From an uncultured Clostridia bacterium (GTDB lineage Bacteria; Bacillota; Clostridia; Lachnospirales; Anaerotignaceae): a DNA stretch of 64,000 bases. The position numbers and the translations under genes are program-made. This document shows positions 51,816 through 61,226 of the stretch, piece after piece. Under the pieces are notes generated by a model. That model ran no database searches and was not told where the DNA came from. It saw only the letters and a program-made list of their open reading frames with translations. The stretch lies in NCBI GenBank assembly GCA_910587735.1, contig CAJUNT010000005.1:62001-126000 (forward strand), in the 5' to 3' direction. Numbering within the stretch: the first letter of the stretch is position 1; each line of letters begins with the position of its first letter.

Positions 51816-52406
51816 TTATTTTTTATTGTTTTCTTTTTTAAATTTTTTCTTTTTGACAGAATAGCCAAAATTTCCTAATTTTTCTCCTAATGTATAATAG
51901 CAACCATGAGAGTAGCAAATAGGATTTGTTTTATTAAAATGAAATTTTCCACTTGCATCTAAATATTCATCACTTACAGAAACATTTACTACTTCTGCTA
52001 AAAACATATCATGTGTACCAAGAGGAATGATATTTTTGACACGACATTCTATATTGACAGGACTTTCGTATAGTATAGGAGCAGAAACTTTTTGTCCTTT
52101 TACAGCGGTGAGGTGCATTTCATCAAATTTATCAATGTCTTTACCGCTTTTTACACCACAGTAATCACAAGCAAAAGCTAATTTTTTTGTTACTAAATTA
52201 ATAATAAATTCTTTTGATTGTTTTATTATATCATAAGAATGGCGAGAATGACGTAAAGAAATATATGTCATAGGAGGGTCACTGTTTATTGTACCTGTCC
52301 AAGCAACAGTAATTATATTTTTTTCTCCTTCCATACTACCACAGGATACCATTACTACGGGAACAGGATAAAGTACCGTTCCAGGTTTCCAGTTTTGTTT
52401 TGCCAT
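51816..52406 (-). CDS. Flavin reductase-like domain protein (flavoredoxin type)
   Basis: FMN-binding split-barrel protein of the flavin-reductase-like family, 196 residues. The N-terminal half has PVVMVSCGSMEGEKNIITVA and SDPPMTYISLRHSRHSYDII, the FMN-contact region, followed by EFIINLVTKKLAFACDYCG. The C-terminus is highly basic. In anaerobes such proteins act as flavoredoxins or ferric/flavin reductases. The ATG at 52406 was chosen since AAAGGAG lies upstream; the 28 residues before it in the longer frame are a chance hydrophobic stretch. Confidence 0.88.
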   Translation of the reverse strand: MAKQNWKPGTVLYPVPVVMVSCGSMEGEKNIITVAWTGTINSDPPMTYISLRHSRHSYDIIKQSKEFIINLVTKKLAFACDYCGVKSGKDIDKFDEMHLTAVKGQKVSAPILYESPVNIECRVKNIIPLGTHDMFLAEVVNVSVSDEYLDASGKFHFNKTNPICYSHGCYYTLGEKLGNFGYSVKKKKFKKENNKK

Positions 52407-52567
52407 GCTGAAAACTCCTTTCTGTATCATAATAGCTGTAAATAATAGTATACAAAAAAATGGAATTTGTAAAGAAAAAAGTGTTGTCATACTATTTATT
52501 TTTATGTATGATATAAAAAGTCAGATATGATGTTTGATAAATTATAAAAAATATAGGTGTATGAGTG

Positions 52568-53926
52568 ATGAATTTACCACAGCAATATATTGAAAATATG
52601 AAACAGCTTTTGGGTGAAAATGAATATCAACAATACTTGCAGTCTTTTGAGCAGAAAAAATATACAGGGCTACGTATCAATACATTAAAATGGAGTATAC
52701 AGGAATTTTTATCAAAAAAAGTATTTGATGTGGAATGTGTACCTTGGTGTGAGGAAGGTTTTTATTGTAATGAGGAAATTCGTCCTGCAAAATATCCTTA
52801 TTATGCCGCAGGATTGTATTACATACAAGAACCAAGTGCCATGTCATCTGCTGCAATGCTACCCATAAATAAAGAAGATTGTGTACTAGATATTTGTGCC
52901 GCTCCTGGAGGAAAAGGTACACAGCTAGGAGTAAAATTAGGACAAACAGGTGTATTGGTGTGCAATGACATCAGTGCAGGCAGAACAAAGGCACTTTTAA
53001 AAAATATAGAACTTTTTGGCATAACAAACAGTATTGTAATGAGTGAAACACCTCAAAAACTATCAAAATATTTTAAAAATTATTTTGATAAGATATTAAT
53101 AGATGCACCTTGTTCTGGTGAAGGTATGTTCCGCAAAGACAGTGATATGGTAAAAAACTGGAATAATGATTTGATATCACATTGTATACAGCAACAAAAA
53201 GAAATACTACAATATTCTGCTGATATGTTAAAACCAGGAGGAATGTTATTATATTCTACTTGTACATTTTCAATAGAAGAAAACGAAAATATGATAAACC
53301 ATTTTTTGAAATGTCATAATGATTTTCATATTGTGCCTATACAAAAAAAATGGGGATTTCAGAATGGTATTGGCGATGAAACATTACAATGCTGTGCAAG
53401 ATTATTTCCTCATAAACTAAAAGGGGAAGGGCATTTTTTAGCATTACTGCAAAAACAATATACACAATATGATACAATATTAGAAATGGAAATAGAACAA
53501 ATAGATAAAAGAATTTCATTTTTTTGGGAATTTGAAAAACAAGTATTAAATGCAAATTGGCAAAAGGGAAGGGGAATTTATAAAATATATGGTGATGATT
53601 TATGTTATATACCTGAAAATGTGCCAATATTAAAAGGATTGAGGGTATTGAGAAGTGGCTTGCAGTTAGGAACATTTAAAAAAAATAGATTTGAACCTTC
53701 TCAAGCATTTGCTTGCGCATTAAATAAAAAAGATGTGAAAAATTGTATTGATTTTCCATTGCAGGATAATAAAGTAGTACGATATTTAAAAGGAGAAAGT
53801 ATTGATATAGAAAATCAAAAAGATGGCTGGTGTATTGTTTGTGTAGATGGCTATACATTAGGCTGGGGAAAAGTGCAAAAGGGACGTTTAAAAAATAAAT
53901 ATGCTGTAAATTGGAAATGGGAATAA
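52568..53926 (+). CDS. RsmF/NOL1-type rRNA cytosine-C5 methyltransferase
   Basis: SAM-dependent m5C methyltransferase, 452 residues. The catalytic core (about 75-300) has the SAM motif CVLDICAAPGGKGTQLGVKL, IDAPCSGEGMFRKD with one active cysteine, and LLYSTCTFSIEENE with the nucleophilic cysteine. A C-terminal RsmF-like domain with PUA-like tail (about 310-452) ends in DGYTLGWGKVQKGRLKNKYA. This arrangement fits the RsmF/YebU-like branch in Firmicutes. The ATG at 52568 is taken, with a GTG one codon upstream; the ribosome site is weak. Confidence 0.9.
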   Translation: MNLPQQYIENMKQLLGENEYQQYLQSFEQKKYTGLRINTLKWSIQEFLSKKVFDVECVPWCEEGFYCNEEIRPAKYPYYAAGLYYIQEPSAMSSAAMLPINKEDCVLDICAAPGGKGTQLGVKLGQTGVLVCNDISAGRTKALLKNIELFGITNSIVMSETPQKLSKYFKNYFDKILIDAPCSGEGMFRKDSDMVKNWNNDLISHCIQQQKEILQYSADMLKPGGMLLYSTCTFSIEENENMINHFLKCHNDFHIVPIQKKWGFQNGIGDETLQCCARLFPHKLKGEGHFLALLQKQYTQYDTILEMEIEQIDKRISFFWEFEKQVLNANWQKGRGIYKIYGDDLCYIPENVPILKGLRVLRSGLQLGTFKKNRFEPSQAFACALNKKDVKNCIDFPLQDNKVVRYLKGESIDIENQKDGWCIVCVDGYTLGWGKVQKGRLKNKYAVNWKWE

Positions 53927-54016
53927 TATTGAAAAATATATATTCTCAAAGTAAGTATTAAAAGTAATTTTTAATTGTGTTTATATGAAACGAACAAATA
54001 AAAAGGGGGGAATGAT

Positions 54017-55960
54017 ATGCCTTTTTTACCTGTCACAATGGAAGAAGTAAAACAAAGGGGCTGGAAGCAATTAGATTTTGTATATATTTGTGGTGATGCT
54101 TATGTTGACCACCCTTCTTTTGGAGCAGCAATTATATGTAGAACACTAGAAAGCAAAGGCTATAAAGTAGGCATAATAGCACAGCCAGATTGGAATAACA
54201 AACAGGATTTTATGAAATTAGGAGAACCAAAACTTGCATTTTTAATAAGTAGTGGCAATATTGATTCTATGGTAAATCATTATACTGTGGCAAAAAAAAG
54301 AAGACAAAAAGATGCCTATTCTCCAGGAGGAAAAGCAGGACTTCGTCCCGACAGAGCGGATATTGTATATAGCAACAAGTTAAGAGAAATATATAAAAAA
54401 ACGCCTATTATATTAGGAGGAATTGAGGCGAGTTTAAGACGTTTATCACATTATGATTATTGGGATAATAAAGTGAGACGTTCTATACTGTTGGATTCTG
54501 GTGCAGATTTAGTATTGTATGGTATGGGAGAACATCAAATTGTGGAATTGGCAGAGGCATTGGAAAGCGATATCCCCATTGAAGAAATTACATTTATAAA
54601 AGGTTCTGTATATAAAACAAAACAAGCCGAAAGAGCATTTGATGCAATACGTTTGCCTGATTATAATGATGTTGTGCAGTCTAAAAAGAAATTTGCAGAA
54701 AGCTTTTTGATACAATATCAAAATACAGATGCCATTACAGCGAAAACACTGATAGAAAAATATAATGAATGGTATGTCATACAAAATCCACCTTCTATGC
54801 CATTACAAACAGCAGAATTGGATACAGTATATTCTCTCAATTATATGAGAACATACCACACTATGTATGAAGAATATGGCGGTATTCCAGCGATAGAAGA
54901 AGTCAAATTCAGTTTGATAAGTAATAGAGGTTGTTTTGGTAATTGTAATTTTTGTGCTTTAGCTTTTCATCAAGGCAGAGTAGTGACAGCAAGAAGTCAC
55001 GCTTCTATATTGCAAGAGGCACAAAAAATGGTTTGGGAAACGGATTTCAAGGGATATATACATGATGTAGGAGGTCCTACTGCAAACTTTAGACAAGCAG
55101 CTTGCGAAAAACAGCTGACAAAAGGTGCTTGCAAACAAAAACAATGTTTGTTCCCTAAAAAATGTGAAAATTTGAATGTAGACCACAAAGATTATGTGAA
55201 ACTATTAAGAAAATTAAGAGAAATACCTAAAGTAAAAAAGGTGTTTATACGTTCAGGTATACGATATGATTATTTAATATATGATAAAGACCAGACGTTT
55301 TTTGAAGAACTTTGCGAGTATCATGTAAGCGGTCAACTAAAAGTTGCGCCAGAACACGTTTCTCCTAAAGTTTTGGCAAAAATGGGAAAACCTACAAGGG
55401 AAGTATATGACAGATTTGTAAAGCGTTATTATGAAATCAATAAAAAGATAAATAAAGAGCAATATTTAGTACCCTATTTAATGAGTAGTCACCCTGGAAG
55501 TGATTTACACGCTGCTATTGAATTGGCGGAATATTTGAGAGACATTGGACATCAGCCAGAACAAGTACAGGATTTTTATCCTACACCAGGGACACTTTCC
55601 ACAGCAATGTATTATACAGAATTAGACCCATTTACAATGGAAAAAGTTTATGTAGCAAAAACTCCTCATGAAAAGGCAATGCAAAGAGCGTTGATACAAT
55701 ATAAAGCACCTCAAAATTATCATTTAGTACTTGAGGCACTCAAAAAGGCACACAGAGAAGATTTGATAGGGTATGATAAACATTGTTTGATACGTCCAGT
55801 ACCATATTATAATGGTGTGCATAAAGGGGCAAAGTCAGACCGTTCCAAAATGAATGATAGTACAAGTAATAATAAAAATTTTGTTAAAAAACAAAAGCAG
55901 TATCAAACAGAACATAAAAAGAAAACAATTAGAAATGTGCATAAAAAGAAAACAAAATAA
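54017..55960 (+). CDS. YgiQ-family radical SAM protein
   Basis: Large radical SAM enzyme of the YgiQ group, 647 residues, function unknown. The N-terminal cobalamin-like or UPF0313 domain (about 1-290) has VDHPSFGAAIICRTLESKGY; the radical SAM motif CFGNCNFCAL (CxxxCxxC) lies at about 311-320; the C-terminal part carries DFYPTPGTLSTAMYYT. A lysine/asparagine-rich basic tail ends the protein. A cysteine-rich loop (about 365-395, with GACKQKQCLFPKKCEN) is visible too. The ATG at 54017 follows AAGGGGGGA. It is a single-gene unit. Confidence 0.92.
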   Translation: MPFLPVTMEEVKQRGWKQLDFVYICGDAYVDHPSFGAAIICRTLESKGYKVGIIAQPDWNNKQDFMKLGEPKLAFLISSGNIDSMVNHYTVAKKRRQKDAYSPGGKAGLRPDRADIVYSNKLREIYKKTPIILGGIEASLRRLSHYDYWDNKVRRSILLDSGADLVLYGMGEHQIVELAEALESDIPIEEITFIKGSVYKTKQAERAFDAIRLPDYNDVVQSKKKFAESFLIQYQNTDAITAKTLIEKYNEWYVIQNPPSMPLQTAELDTVYSLNYMRTYHTMYEEYGGIPAIEEVKFSLISNRGCFGNCNFCALAFHQGRVVTARSHASILQEAQKMVWETDFKGYIHDVGGPTANFRQAACEKQLTKGACKQKQCLFPKKCENLNVDHKDYVKLLRKLREIPKVKKVFIRSGIRYDYLIYDKDQTFFEELCEYHVSGQLKVAPEHVSPKVLAKMGKPTREVYDRFVKRYYEINKKINKEQYLVPYLMSSHPGSDLHAAIELAEYLRDIGHQPEQVQDFYPTPGTLSTAMYYTELDPFTMEKVYVAKTPHEKAMQRALIQYKAPQNYHLVLEALKKAHREDLIGYDKHCLIRPVPYYNGVHKGAKSDRSKMNDSTSNNKNFVKKQKQYQTEHKKKTIRNVHKKKTK

Positions 55961-55970
55961 TGTAAAAAAA

Positions 55971-56067
55971 TTGACATTTATAGAGGTAATGATATAATAA
56001 ATTTGCATTTGTGAATATAACAATTTTTGAAAAAAATTTCATAAAAAATTTTTATTTTACAAATGCA
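55971..56067 (+). promoter_or_regulatory. thrC promoter and paired leader
   Basis: TTGACA (55971-55976) and TATAAT (55993-55998) with a 16-base spacer are excellent. The RNA would start near 56004 with TGCATTTGT (56004-56012), which is the exact complement of ACAAATGCA (56059-56067) further along the leader, with an A/T-rich inner hairpin between. No T-box or known riboswitch is recognised. Confidence 0.65.
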
Positions 56068-56107
56068 GTAATATTATAAAATTACAAATATAGGAGGAAA
56101 AAATAGC

Positions 56108-57574
56108 ATGAAATATATTGGGACAAGAGATGAAACAATAAAGGCAACAGCGTCACAGGCAATATTAAAAGGAATTTGCCCAGATGGAGGACTTTTTATA
56201 CCTAGCAGAATACCTAAAGTGAATAAATCATTATCAGATTTATCAAAATTTAGTTATCAGGAATTAGCTTATGAAATATTAAGATTATATTTAACAGATT
56301 TTACAGAACAGGAATTAAAATATTGTATAAACAATGCTTATGATAGTAAATTTGATACACAACAGATTGTACCTCTTGTAAAAAAAGGCGATGCTTTGTT
56401 TTTAGAGTTGTTCCATGGAAAAACACTTGCGTTTAAAGATATTGCCTTATCTATACTACCTTATTTTATGAAAATAGCAGCAAAAAAGAATGGCATTGAT
56501 AAAGAAATTGTAATATTGACAGCAACTTCAGGAGATACAGGAAAGGCAGCGTTAGAGGGCTTTGCAAATGTGGAAGGTACAAAAATTATAGTATTTTTCC
56601 CAGAAGATGGTGTAAGCCCTGTGCAAAAACTTCAAATGACAACACAGGAAGGAGAAAATACTTGTGTTGTGGGTATCAAAGGTAATTTCGATGATGCGCA
56701 ATCTGCTGTAAAGAGCATATTTACAGACAAAGAACTCTCACAAAAATTAGAACAAAAAGGCTATATTTTTTCCTCTGCAAATTCCATAAATATTGGAAGA
56801 CTTGTTCCACAAATTGTATATTACTTTTATGCTTATTTACAGGTTGCCAAGCAGGGCGAAATTGCATTAGGAGATACATTGAATTTTACAGTGCCAACTG
56901 GTAATTTTGGCGATATATTGGCGGGATATTATGCAAAATGTATGGGCTTACCTGTTAATCATTTTGTATGTGCTTCTAATGACAATAAAGTACTCTATGA
57001 CTTTTTTAGAACGGGAAAATATAATAAAAATAGAGAATTTCATGTAACAATTTCTCCTTCTATGGATATATTGATATCAAGTAATTTAGAGCGTTTTTTA
57101 TGTCATATTATGGGACAGCAAAAAACAAAAGAGTGTATGACTAAATTGCAAAATGAGGGCAATTATAAAATAGAAATTGTTCAGAATGATGAAATTTCTG
57201 GAGAATATGCCACAGAACAAGAAACATATGGTGCTATTAAACAGATATATGAACAAACAGGATATATTTGTGATACTCATACAGCAGTAGCATATGCAGC
57301 ATATCAAAAATATAAAAACAGAACAAATGATAATACACCTATGGTAATTGTATCAACAGCAAGCCCTTATAAATTTACAAAAGATGTTATGGTGGCATTA
57401 GATGAAAATAATCAAAATGAAGATGCATTTGCATTGATGAAAAAATTGCAAAAAGTGTCTGGTGTGACAATACCAACAGTAATACAAGGTATTGAAAAAA
57501 GAAAAATTGTTCATACTCATGTTTGTGAAAAAAATAATATCAAACAATTTGTTTCAAATTATTTATTAAAATAA
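56108..57574 (+). CDS. thrC: Threonine synthase
   Basis: PLP enzyme that makes threonine from O-phosphohomoserine, 488 residues, the longer fungal/Escherichia-like class. KYIGTRDETIKATASQAILK at the N-terminus, the PLP lysine in FHGKTLAFKDIALSILPYF and the phosphate-binding TATSGDTGKAALEGF are present. The ATG follows TAGGAGGAA. It is monocistronic, without hom or thrB nearby. Confidence 0.95.
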   Translation: MKYIGTRDETIKATASQAILKGICPDGGLFIPSRIPKVNKSLSDLSKFSYQELAYEILRLYLTDFTEQELKYCINNAYDSKFDTQQIVPLVKKGDALFLELFHGKTLAFKDIALSILPYFMKIAAKKNGIDKEIVILTATSGDTGKAALEGFANVEGTKIIVFFPEDGVSPVQKLQMTTQEGENTCVVGIKGNFDDAQSAVKSIFTDKELSQKLEQKGYIFSSANSINIGRLVPQIVYYFYAYLQVAKQGEIALGDTLNFTVPTGNFGDILAGYYAKCMGLPVNHFVCASNDNKVLYDFFRTGKYNKNREFHVTISPSMDILISSNLERFLCHIMGQQKTKECMTKLQNEGNYKIEIVQNDEISGEYATEQETYGAIKQIYEQTGYICDTHTAVAYAAYQKYKNRTNDNTPMVIVSTASPYKFTKDVMVALDENNQNEDAFALMKKLQKVSGVTIPTVIQGIEKRKIVHTHVCEKNNIKQFVSNYLLK

Positions 57575-57589
57575 GTAGTAAAATATTAT

Positions 57590-57623
57590 GGGGAAAACAA
57601 TATTTTATTATATTGCTTTCCCC
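57590..57623 (+). terminator. Terminator-like hairpin after thrC
   Basis: GGGGAAAACAATA with TATTGCTTTCCCC (one mismatch). The T-run is poor, so confidence is moderate. Confidence 0.5.
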
Positions 57624-57677
57624 TACATTTATTATGCAAAATATAATATTATTTTTTTGCTATTTTTACTACCATAT

Positions 57678-58484
57678 TTATGGAATATCTATAAAATGAG
57701 GCTGTTGTTTTTCAAATACTGTGAATGCTTTAAAACCAGCATGACGTAAAAGTGTATAAGCATCTTTTATATGAGAGGCTACATATTCTGGAGAATGTGC
57801 ATCAGAACCGATTGTAACAATTTCTCCTCCTAATTCTTTATAACGTTTTATAATTTCAATTTTAGGGTGTATGTAACCCAAACCATATTTTATACCAGAT
57901 GTATTTAATTCTATTCCTTTATCCTTTTTAATAAGCAGTTTTAATATTTCGTCAATGATTTCCATAAATTCTGAAACATTCAAATTTCTATTATCATAGT
58001 CACCATAACGATTTACATAGTCCATATGTCCATAAACATTAAAACAGTCATATATTTTAACATTGTTGTATAAATCCTCAAAATATTCTAAATAAGCATT
58101 ATGCTGTGTTTTTCCATTGTAAAAGTAATTACCATATAATTCCAATCCTTTTACACAATGTGTAGAACCAATTACAAAATCAAATATACCATTTTTATAA
58201 AAATCATCTGTTTCTTTTTTGACATGAGCCTGTAAGCCAAATTCAACACCTTTACGAATGATAATTTTACCATCATATTTTTGTTTCATATCATTTATTT
58301 TTGCTGTATAAGCATCATAATCCAATAAAAATGGAAATTCTGGGTCAGGATATTGATAGTCTAGGTGGTCTGTTATGGCAATTTCTTTTAATCCTAATGA
58401 TATTGCTTTTTCAATCATACTTTCCATAGTAGCATCACTATCAGAAGAATAATTTGTGTGCATATGATAATCAGAATAACTCAT
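57678..58484 (-). CDS. hisK: Histidinol-phosphatase, PHP family
   Basis: Metal-dependent phosphatase of the PHP (HisK) family, 268 residues, which removes phosphate from histidinol-phosphate. The metal-binding HxH is in MSYSDYHMHTNYSSDSDATM, with further ligands in EIAITDHLDYQ, GSTHCVKG and TIGSDAHSPEYV, and a glutamate in KGVEFGL. Other PHP enzymes look similar, so the histidine role is likely but not certain; no other his gene is present. GAAAGGAGT precedes the ATG. Copy B of the structured repeat lies upstream of it. Confidence 0.82.
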   Translation of the reverse strand: MSYSDYHMHTNYSSDSDATMESMIEKAISLGLKEIAITDHLDYQYPDPEFPFLLDYDAYTAKINDMKQKYDGKIIIRKGVEFGLQAHVKKETDDFYKNGIFDFVIGSTHCVKGLELYGNYFYNGKTQHNAYLEYFEDLYNNVKIYDCFNVYGHMDYVNRYGDYDNRNLNVSEFMEIIDEILKLLIKKDKGIELNTSGIKYGLGYIHPKIEIIKRYKELGGEIVTIGSDAHSPEYVASHIKDAYTLLRHAGFKAFTVFEKQQPHFIDIP

Positions 58485-58824
58485 TTTTTGTAACTCCTTT
58501 CGTTTGTTGTTTTATATTATTATAAAACTGCGTTGGCATATTGAAAAGTTTTTTGTCAAACTTTCTGGGGGGAAAGTTTACAGGGCGCTGAATGTCTGAT
58601 GGACATTCGTTTAGCGCCGACCGAAGCGTAGACCAAACAGCGTCCGCAAATAAAACAATATTCTTCTGTTAAAACCTTGGAGCTTTGCTCCAAACCTCAC
58701 TCGCTTTTTGAAAAAAGCGAGGCAAAAACTTTTATGGAAAACTTCGTTTTCCTGATAATAAACAGAAATAAAAATTATTTTTAAAATTACTCTTTTTGGA
58801 TACTTCCTATAAAAAAGATATTAT
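58485..58824. other. Intergenic region between hisK and the DUF4153 gene
   Basis: Filled mainly by copy B of the dispersed repeat (58526-58763). No gene seen. Confidence 0.7.
58526..58763 (+). repeat. Dispersed structured intergenic repeat, copy B (full form)
   Basis: Starts AACTGCGTTGGCA. Hairpins in order: AAACTTTC/GGAAAGTTT (58558-58579), a long G+C-rich one GGCGCTGAATGTC/GACATTC..AGCGCC (58584-58618) found only in this copy, TTGGAGC/GCTCCAA (58677-58693), CTCGCTTTTT/AAAAAAGCGAG (58700-58721), GGAAAAC/GTTTTCC (58736-58752). The stems match copies A and C in place but not in exact sequence; changes are paired. Confidence 0.85.
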
Positions 58825-60363
58825 TTAATGATTTTTCAAATATTCTTTTGCAGATTTTTCTGCTTGTGCTATGCCTATATGATATGCTCTAACTGTTTTT
58901 TGTTCACATTCTTTCATTACTTTTTCAAAATAATTTTTCATCATTTCTTCACCAGTTGGCTGGTCTGGTTCTGTTACAATTTTACTTGCATCTATTTTTG
59001 CTAATTCTGGTACAACATCTAATGATGAAAACATAATACTACGTATATCTGATGTTGTATACTGTTTCATATGTTCTAAATTATATTTTGCAACAAATGC
59101 TTCTGGTTTTATTGCACTTAATATTGTCATAAATACAAAACCTACCACAAATAAATATTGATACAATCTATATTGTTTATGATATATGGCATATACAACA
59201 CCTACCATACTCACAGCAAGCAATGCAAGAAACCAAAATACATATACCCTTAATACTGTCATATGATATGCTTTTACATACAACATCATACGATAAAAAG
59301 AAGATGCTATCATAATTACATTACAGACAGAAACAGCTGTTAATATCATATTTAATATATTGTGTTTTCTAAATTTCCAGTTGCATATAATGACCATTAA
59401 AAAGTTAATGACACTAACAAAAAGCAATTCAAAAAATCCCTTTCTGGCATAACTAGAATAGGTATATCCTTCTGGCAAATTTCCCTTACCTATAAATAAA
59501 TACCATATCTGTATACCACAAAATAATAAATATACTATGAGTAGTACACTTGTAAATGTAATAGCGATAATAGGCTCTATTTGTATGGTTTGTTTTGTAG
59601 TTGCAGATAATTCTTTTCTTGCAAGTGATGCTGTAAAACAATAAAATATCCAATAACCCAACACAAATAAAAATGTAATAGCAATGATATTAGGAGGATA
59701 AAATAAATTACCTACCAGTTTTACTATCATATTTGCAAAAACACTATCTGCTGACATAAGCATTGCTATGATAACTAATGTAAAAGGTAATGCAATGCCC
59801 AGTCCTAATATCACATAAAGCCATTTTTGATTTTGATTTTCTTTTTTTCTCATTTGTTGTATAAAATGTTCTATGGGTTGAAATAAACTTGCAATACCTC
59901 CAAATAACAATAAAAACAAATTATAAATGTATGTTTTAAATCCCCATGCTGTATCAGTATACATTTGATGGAACATCATAACAATAAAAAGAAGAAGTAT
60001 TATTTTTTTTTGCCAAAAATGTAAAAAACTTTGGTCTGTCCACAACATCAATCCATTCATTAACACAATCATAATGACATAATATAGGGTATTTTTTTTC
60101 ATTGTAATATCCCATTGTTTTAATATGGCAAAACAACAAGCAATTTCTCCTAATGATGATAGAAATACCCCTAATCCTGTATCTATTTTATATGTCCCCA
60201 AAACATAAAAAAATGCAAAACAAATACAAGTCATAACAAAACGCCAATAATTTTGTAATATTTTTTGCTGATATATTGTTTCTTTTGGCTTTTGGGGTAA
60301 TTCTTGCTGTACATTTTTTTCTTCTATTATTTGCTGTTGTTGATTTTCTAAATTTTCCTCCAT
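58825..60363 (-). CDS. DUF4153-type polytopic membrane protein
   Basis: Integral membrane protein, 512 residues, with a polar Gln/Glu/Asn-rich cytoplasmic start (about 1-35) and around 12 hydrophobic segments up to about residue 430, then a soluble tail of about 80 residues. It resembles the DUF4153/DUF4173 family of unknown function. The start at 60363 was chosen because AGGAGG lies 7 bases upstream; the ATG two codons earlier is too close. It begins 2 bases after the stop of the small XRE gene, so it belongs to the DUF2975-XRE-DUF4153 operon. Confidence 0.82.
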   Translation of the reverse strand: MEENLENQQQQIIEEKNVQQELPQKPKETIYQQKILQNYWRFVMTCICFAFFYVLGTYKIDTGLGVFLSSLGEIACCFAILKQWDITMKKNTLYYVIMIVLMNGLMLWTDQSFLHFWQKKIILLLFIVMMFHQMYTDTAWGFKTYIYNLFLLLFGGIASLFQPIEHFIQQMRKKENQNQKWLYVILGLGIALPFTLVIIAMLMSADSVFANMIVKLVGNLFYPPNIIAITFLFVLGYWIFYCFTASLARKELSATTKQTIQIEPIIAITFTSVLLIVYLLFCGIQIWYLFIGKGNLPEGYTYSSYARKGFFELLFVSVINFLMVIICNWKFRKHNILNMILTAVSVCNVIMIASSFYRMMLYVKAYHMTVLRVYVFWFLALLAVSMVGVVYAIYHKQYRLYQYLFVVGFVFMTILSAIKPEAFVAKYNLEHMKQYTTSDIRSIMFSSLDVVPELAKIDASKIVTEPDQPTGEEMMKNYFEKVMKECEQKTVRAYHIGIAQAEKSAKEYLKNH

Positions 60364-60365
60364 GT

Positions 60366-60575
60366 TCATTCCTCCTCTATATATTCTAATATATCTCCTG
60401 GCTGACAATGCAGTGCAGTGCAAATACTTTCTAATGTAGAAAATCGTATTGCTTTCGCTTTATTATTTTTTAATATGGATAAATTTGCCATAGTGATATC
60501 AACTTCTTTTGCAAGTTCTGTTAGTCCCATTTTTCTTTGTGCCATAACTACATCTAAATTTACACGTATTCCCAT
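60366..60575 (-). CDS. Small XRE (Cro/CI-type) regulator, YozG-like
   Basis: A 69-residue protein that is little more than a helix-turn-helix: RVNLDVVMAQRKMGLTELAK followed by EVDITMANLSILKNNKAKAI. It matches the YozG-like regulators that accompany DUF2975 membrane proteins in Firmicutes. GGAGGAAAAAC precedes the ATG. It sits 10 bases after the DUF2975 gene and 2 before DUF4153. It probably controls its own operon, perhaps through the 21-base repeats upstream (61083-61141). Confidence 0.9.
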   Translation of the reverse strand: MGIRVNLDVVMAQRKMGLTELAKEVDITMANLSILKNNKAKAIRFSTLESICTALHCQPGDILEYIEEE

Positions 60576-60585
60576 GTTTTTCCTC

Positions 60586-61035
60586 CTATATTGTCAAGTC
60601 ATTTTCTTGTTTATAATTAACGGCTTGCTGAAATACTTTTGAAAGCACAAAGCTAAACAATCCTGCTATAAAAAATATAATAATAATGATAACAGTAGAA
60701 GGGGTAATAATATAAAATAATCTTATCATTGTTGCAAAAGAAATGATAATGCTATAATATCCCATTTTTTTTAGGCTAGTTACATTTTGTTGTATAAAAC
60801 AGTTTTGCTGTAATACTGTTTGAAACATTTTTCTTAATTCTGCTATTATCATAACAGCAAAAACACCTGCTATAAAAAATAATATACACATTTGTATATA
60901 ATGCGTTTGAAATATAGCATACCATTGTCCCATATGTTTTAATAATATGGGTATACTGATACAAGTGATACACCCACCATAATACATAATATCTAACAAC
61001 CATTTAACATATTGTTCTAAATTATTTTGTTTCAT
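60586..61035 (-). CDS. DUF2975 membrane protein
   Basis: Four-helix membrane protein of the DUF2975 family, 149 residues, with hydrophobic segments at about 16-34, 46-68, 90-110 and 116-136. Partners of small XRE regulators of this type are thought to sense membrane state, which is inference here. GGAGGAAGTTAC precedes the ATG. First gene of the three-gene minus-strand operon whose promoter region holds three direct repeats. Confidence 0.85.
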   Translation of the reverse strand: MKQNNLEQYVKWLLDIMYYGGCITCISIPILLKHMGQWYAIFQTHYIQMCILFFIAGVFAVMIIAELRKMFQTVLQQNCFIQQNVTSLKKMGYYSIIISFATMIRLFYIITPSTVIIIIIFFIAGLFSFVLSKVFQQAVNYKQENDLTI

Positions 61036-61082
61036 GTAACTTCCTCCTGTTTAGTATTTCCATTACTATAGCACAATATTTT

Positions 61083-61141
61083 TTGTTTTTCAATATATTT
61101 TTATTGTTTTTCAATAAATATTTTATTTTTATCAATAAATA
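61083..61141. repeat. Three direct repeats with an exact 21-base period between DUF2975 and mnmA
   Basis: TTGTTTTTCAATATAT, TTGTTTTTCAATAAATA and TTATTTTTATCAATAAATA; the CAATA core begins at 61091, 61112 and 61133, exactly 21 bases (two helical turns) apart. They lie in the promoter region of the DUF2975-XRE-DUF4153 operon and divergent mnmA, and are candidate sites for the small XRE regulator. Confidence 0.6.
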
Positions 61142-61226
61142 TACTATTTTGTGATTGTAAAAAATGTGTAAATATGCTAGTATGAAAAACAACAAAATAT
61201 GATTTTATATAAAGGGTGAAAATAAT

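Noticed and set aside
53941..54016. Possible riboswitch or tRNA genes in intergenic gaps
   Set aside because: No cloverleaf, no conserved riboswitch core and no T-box motif could be recognised in any gap of the window.
61083..61141. The 21-base repeats as a CRISPR array
   Set aside because: Repeats are A/T-rich and contiguous, without unique spacers of proper length and without cas genes.
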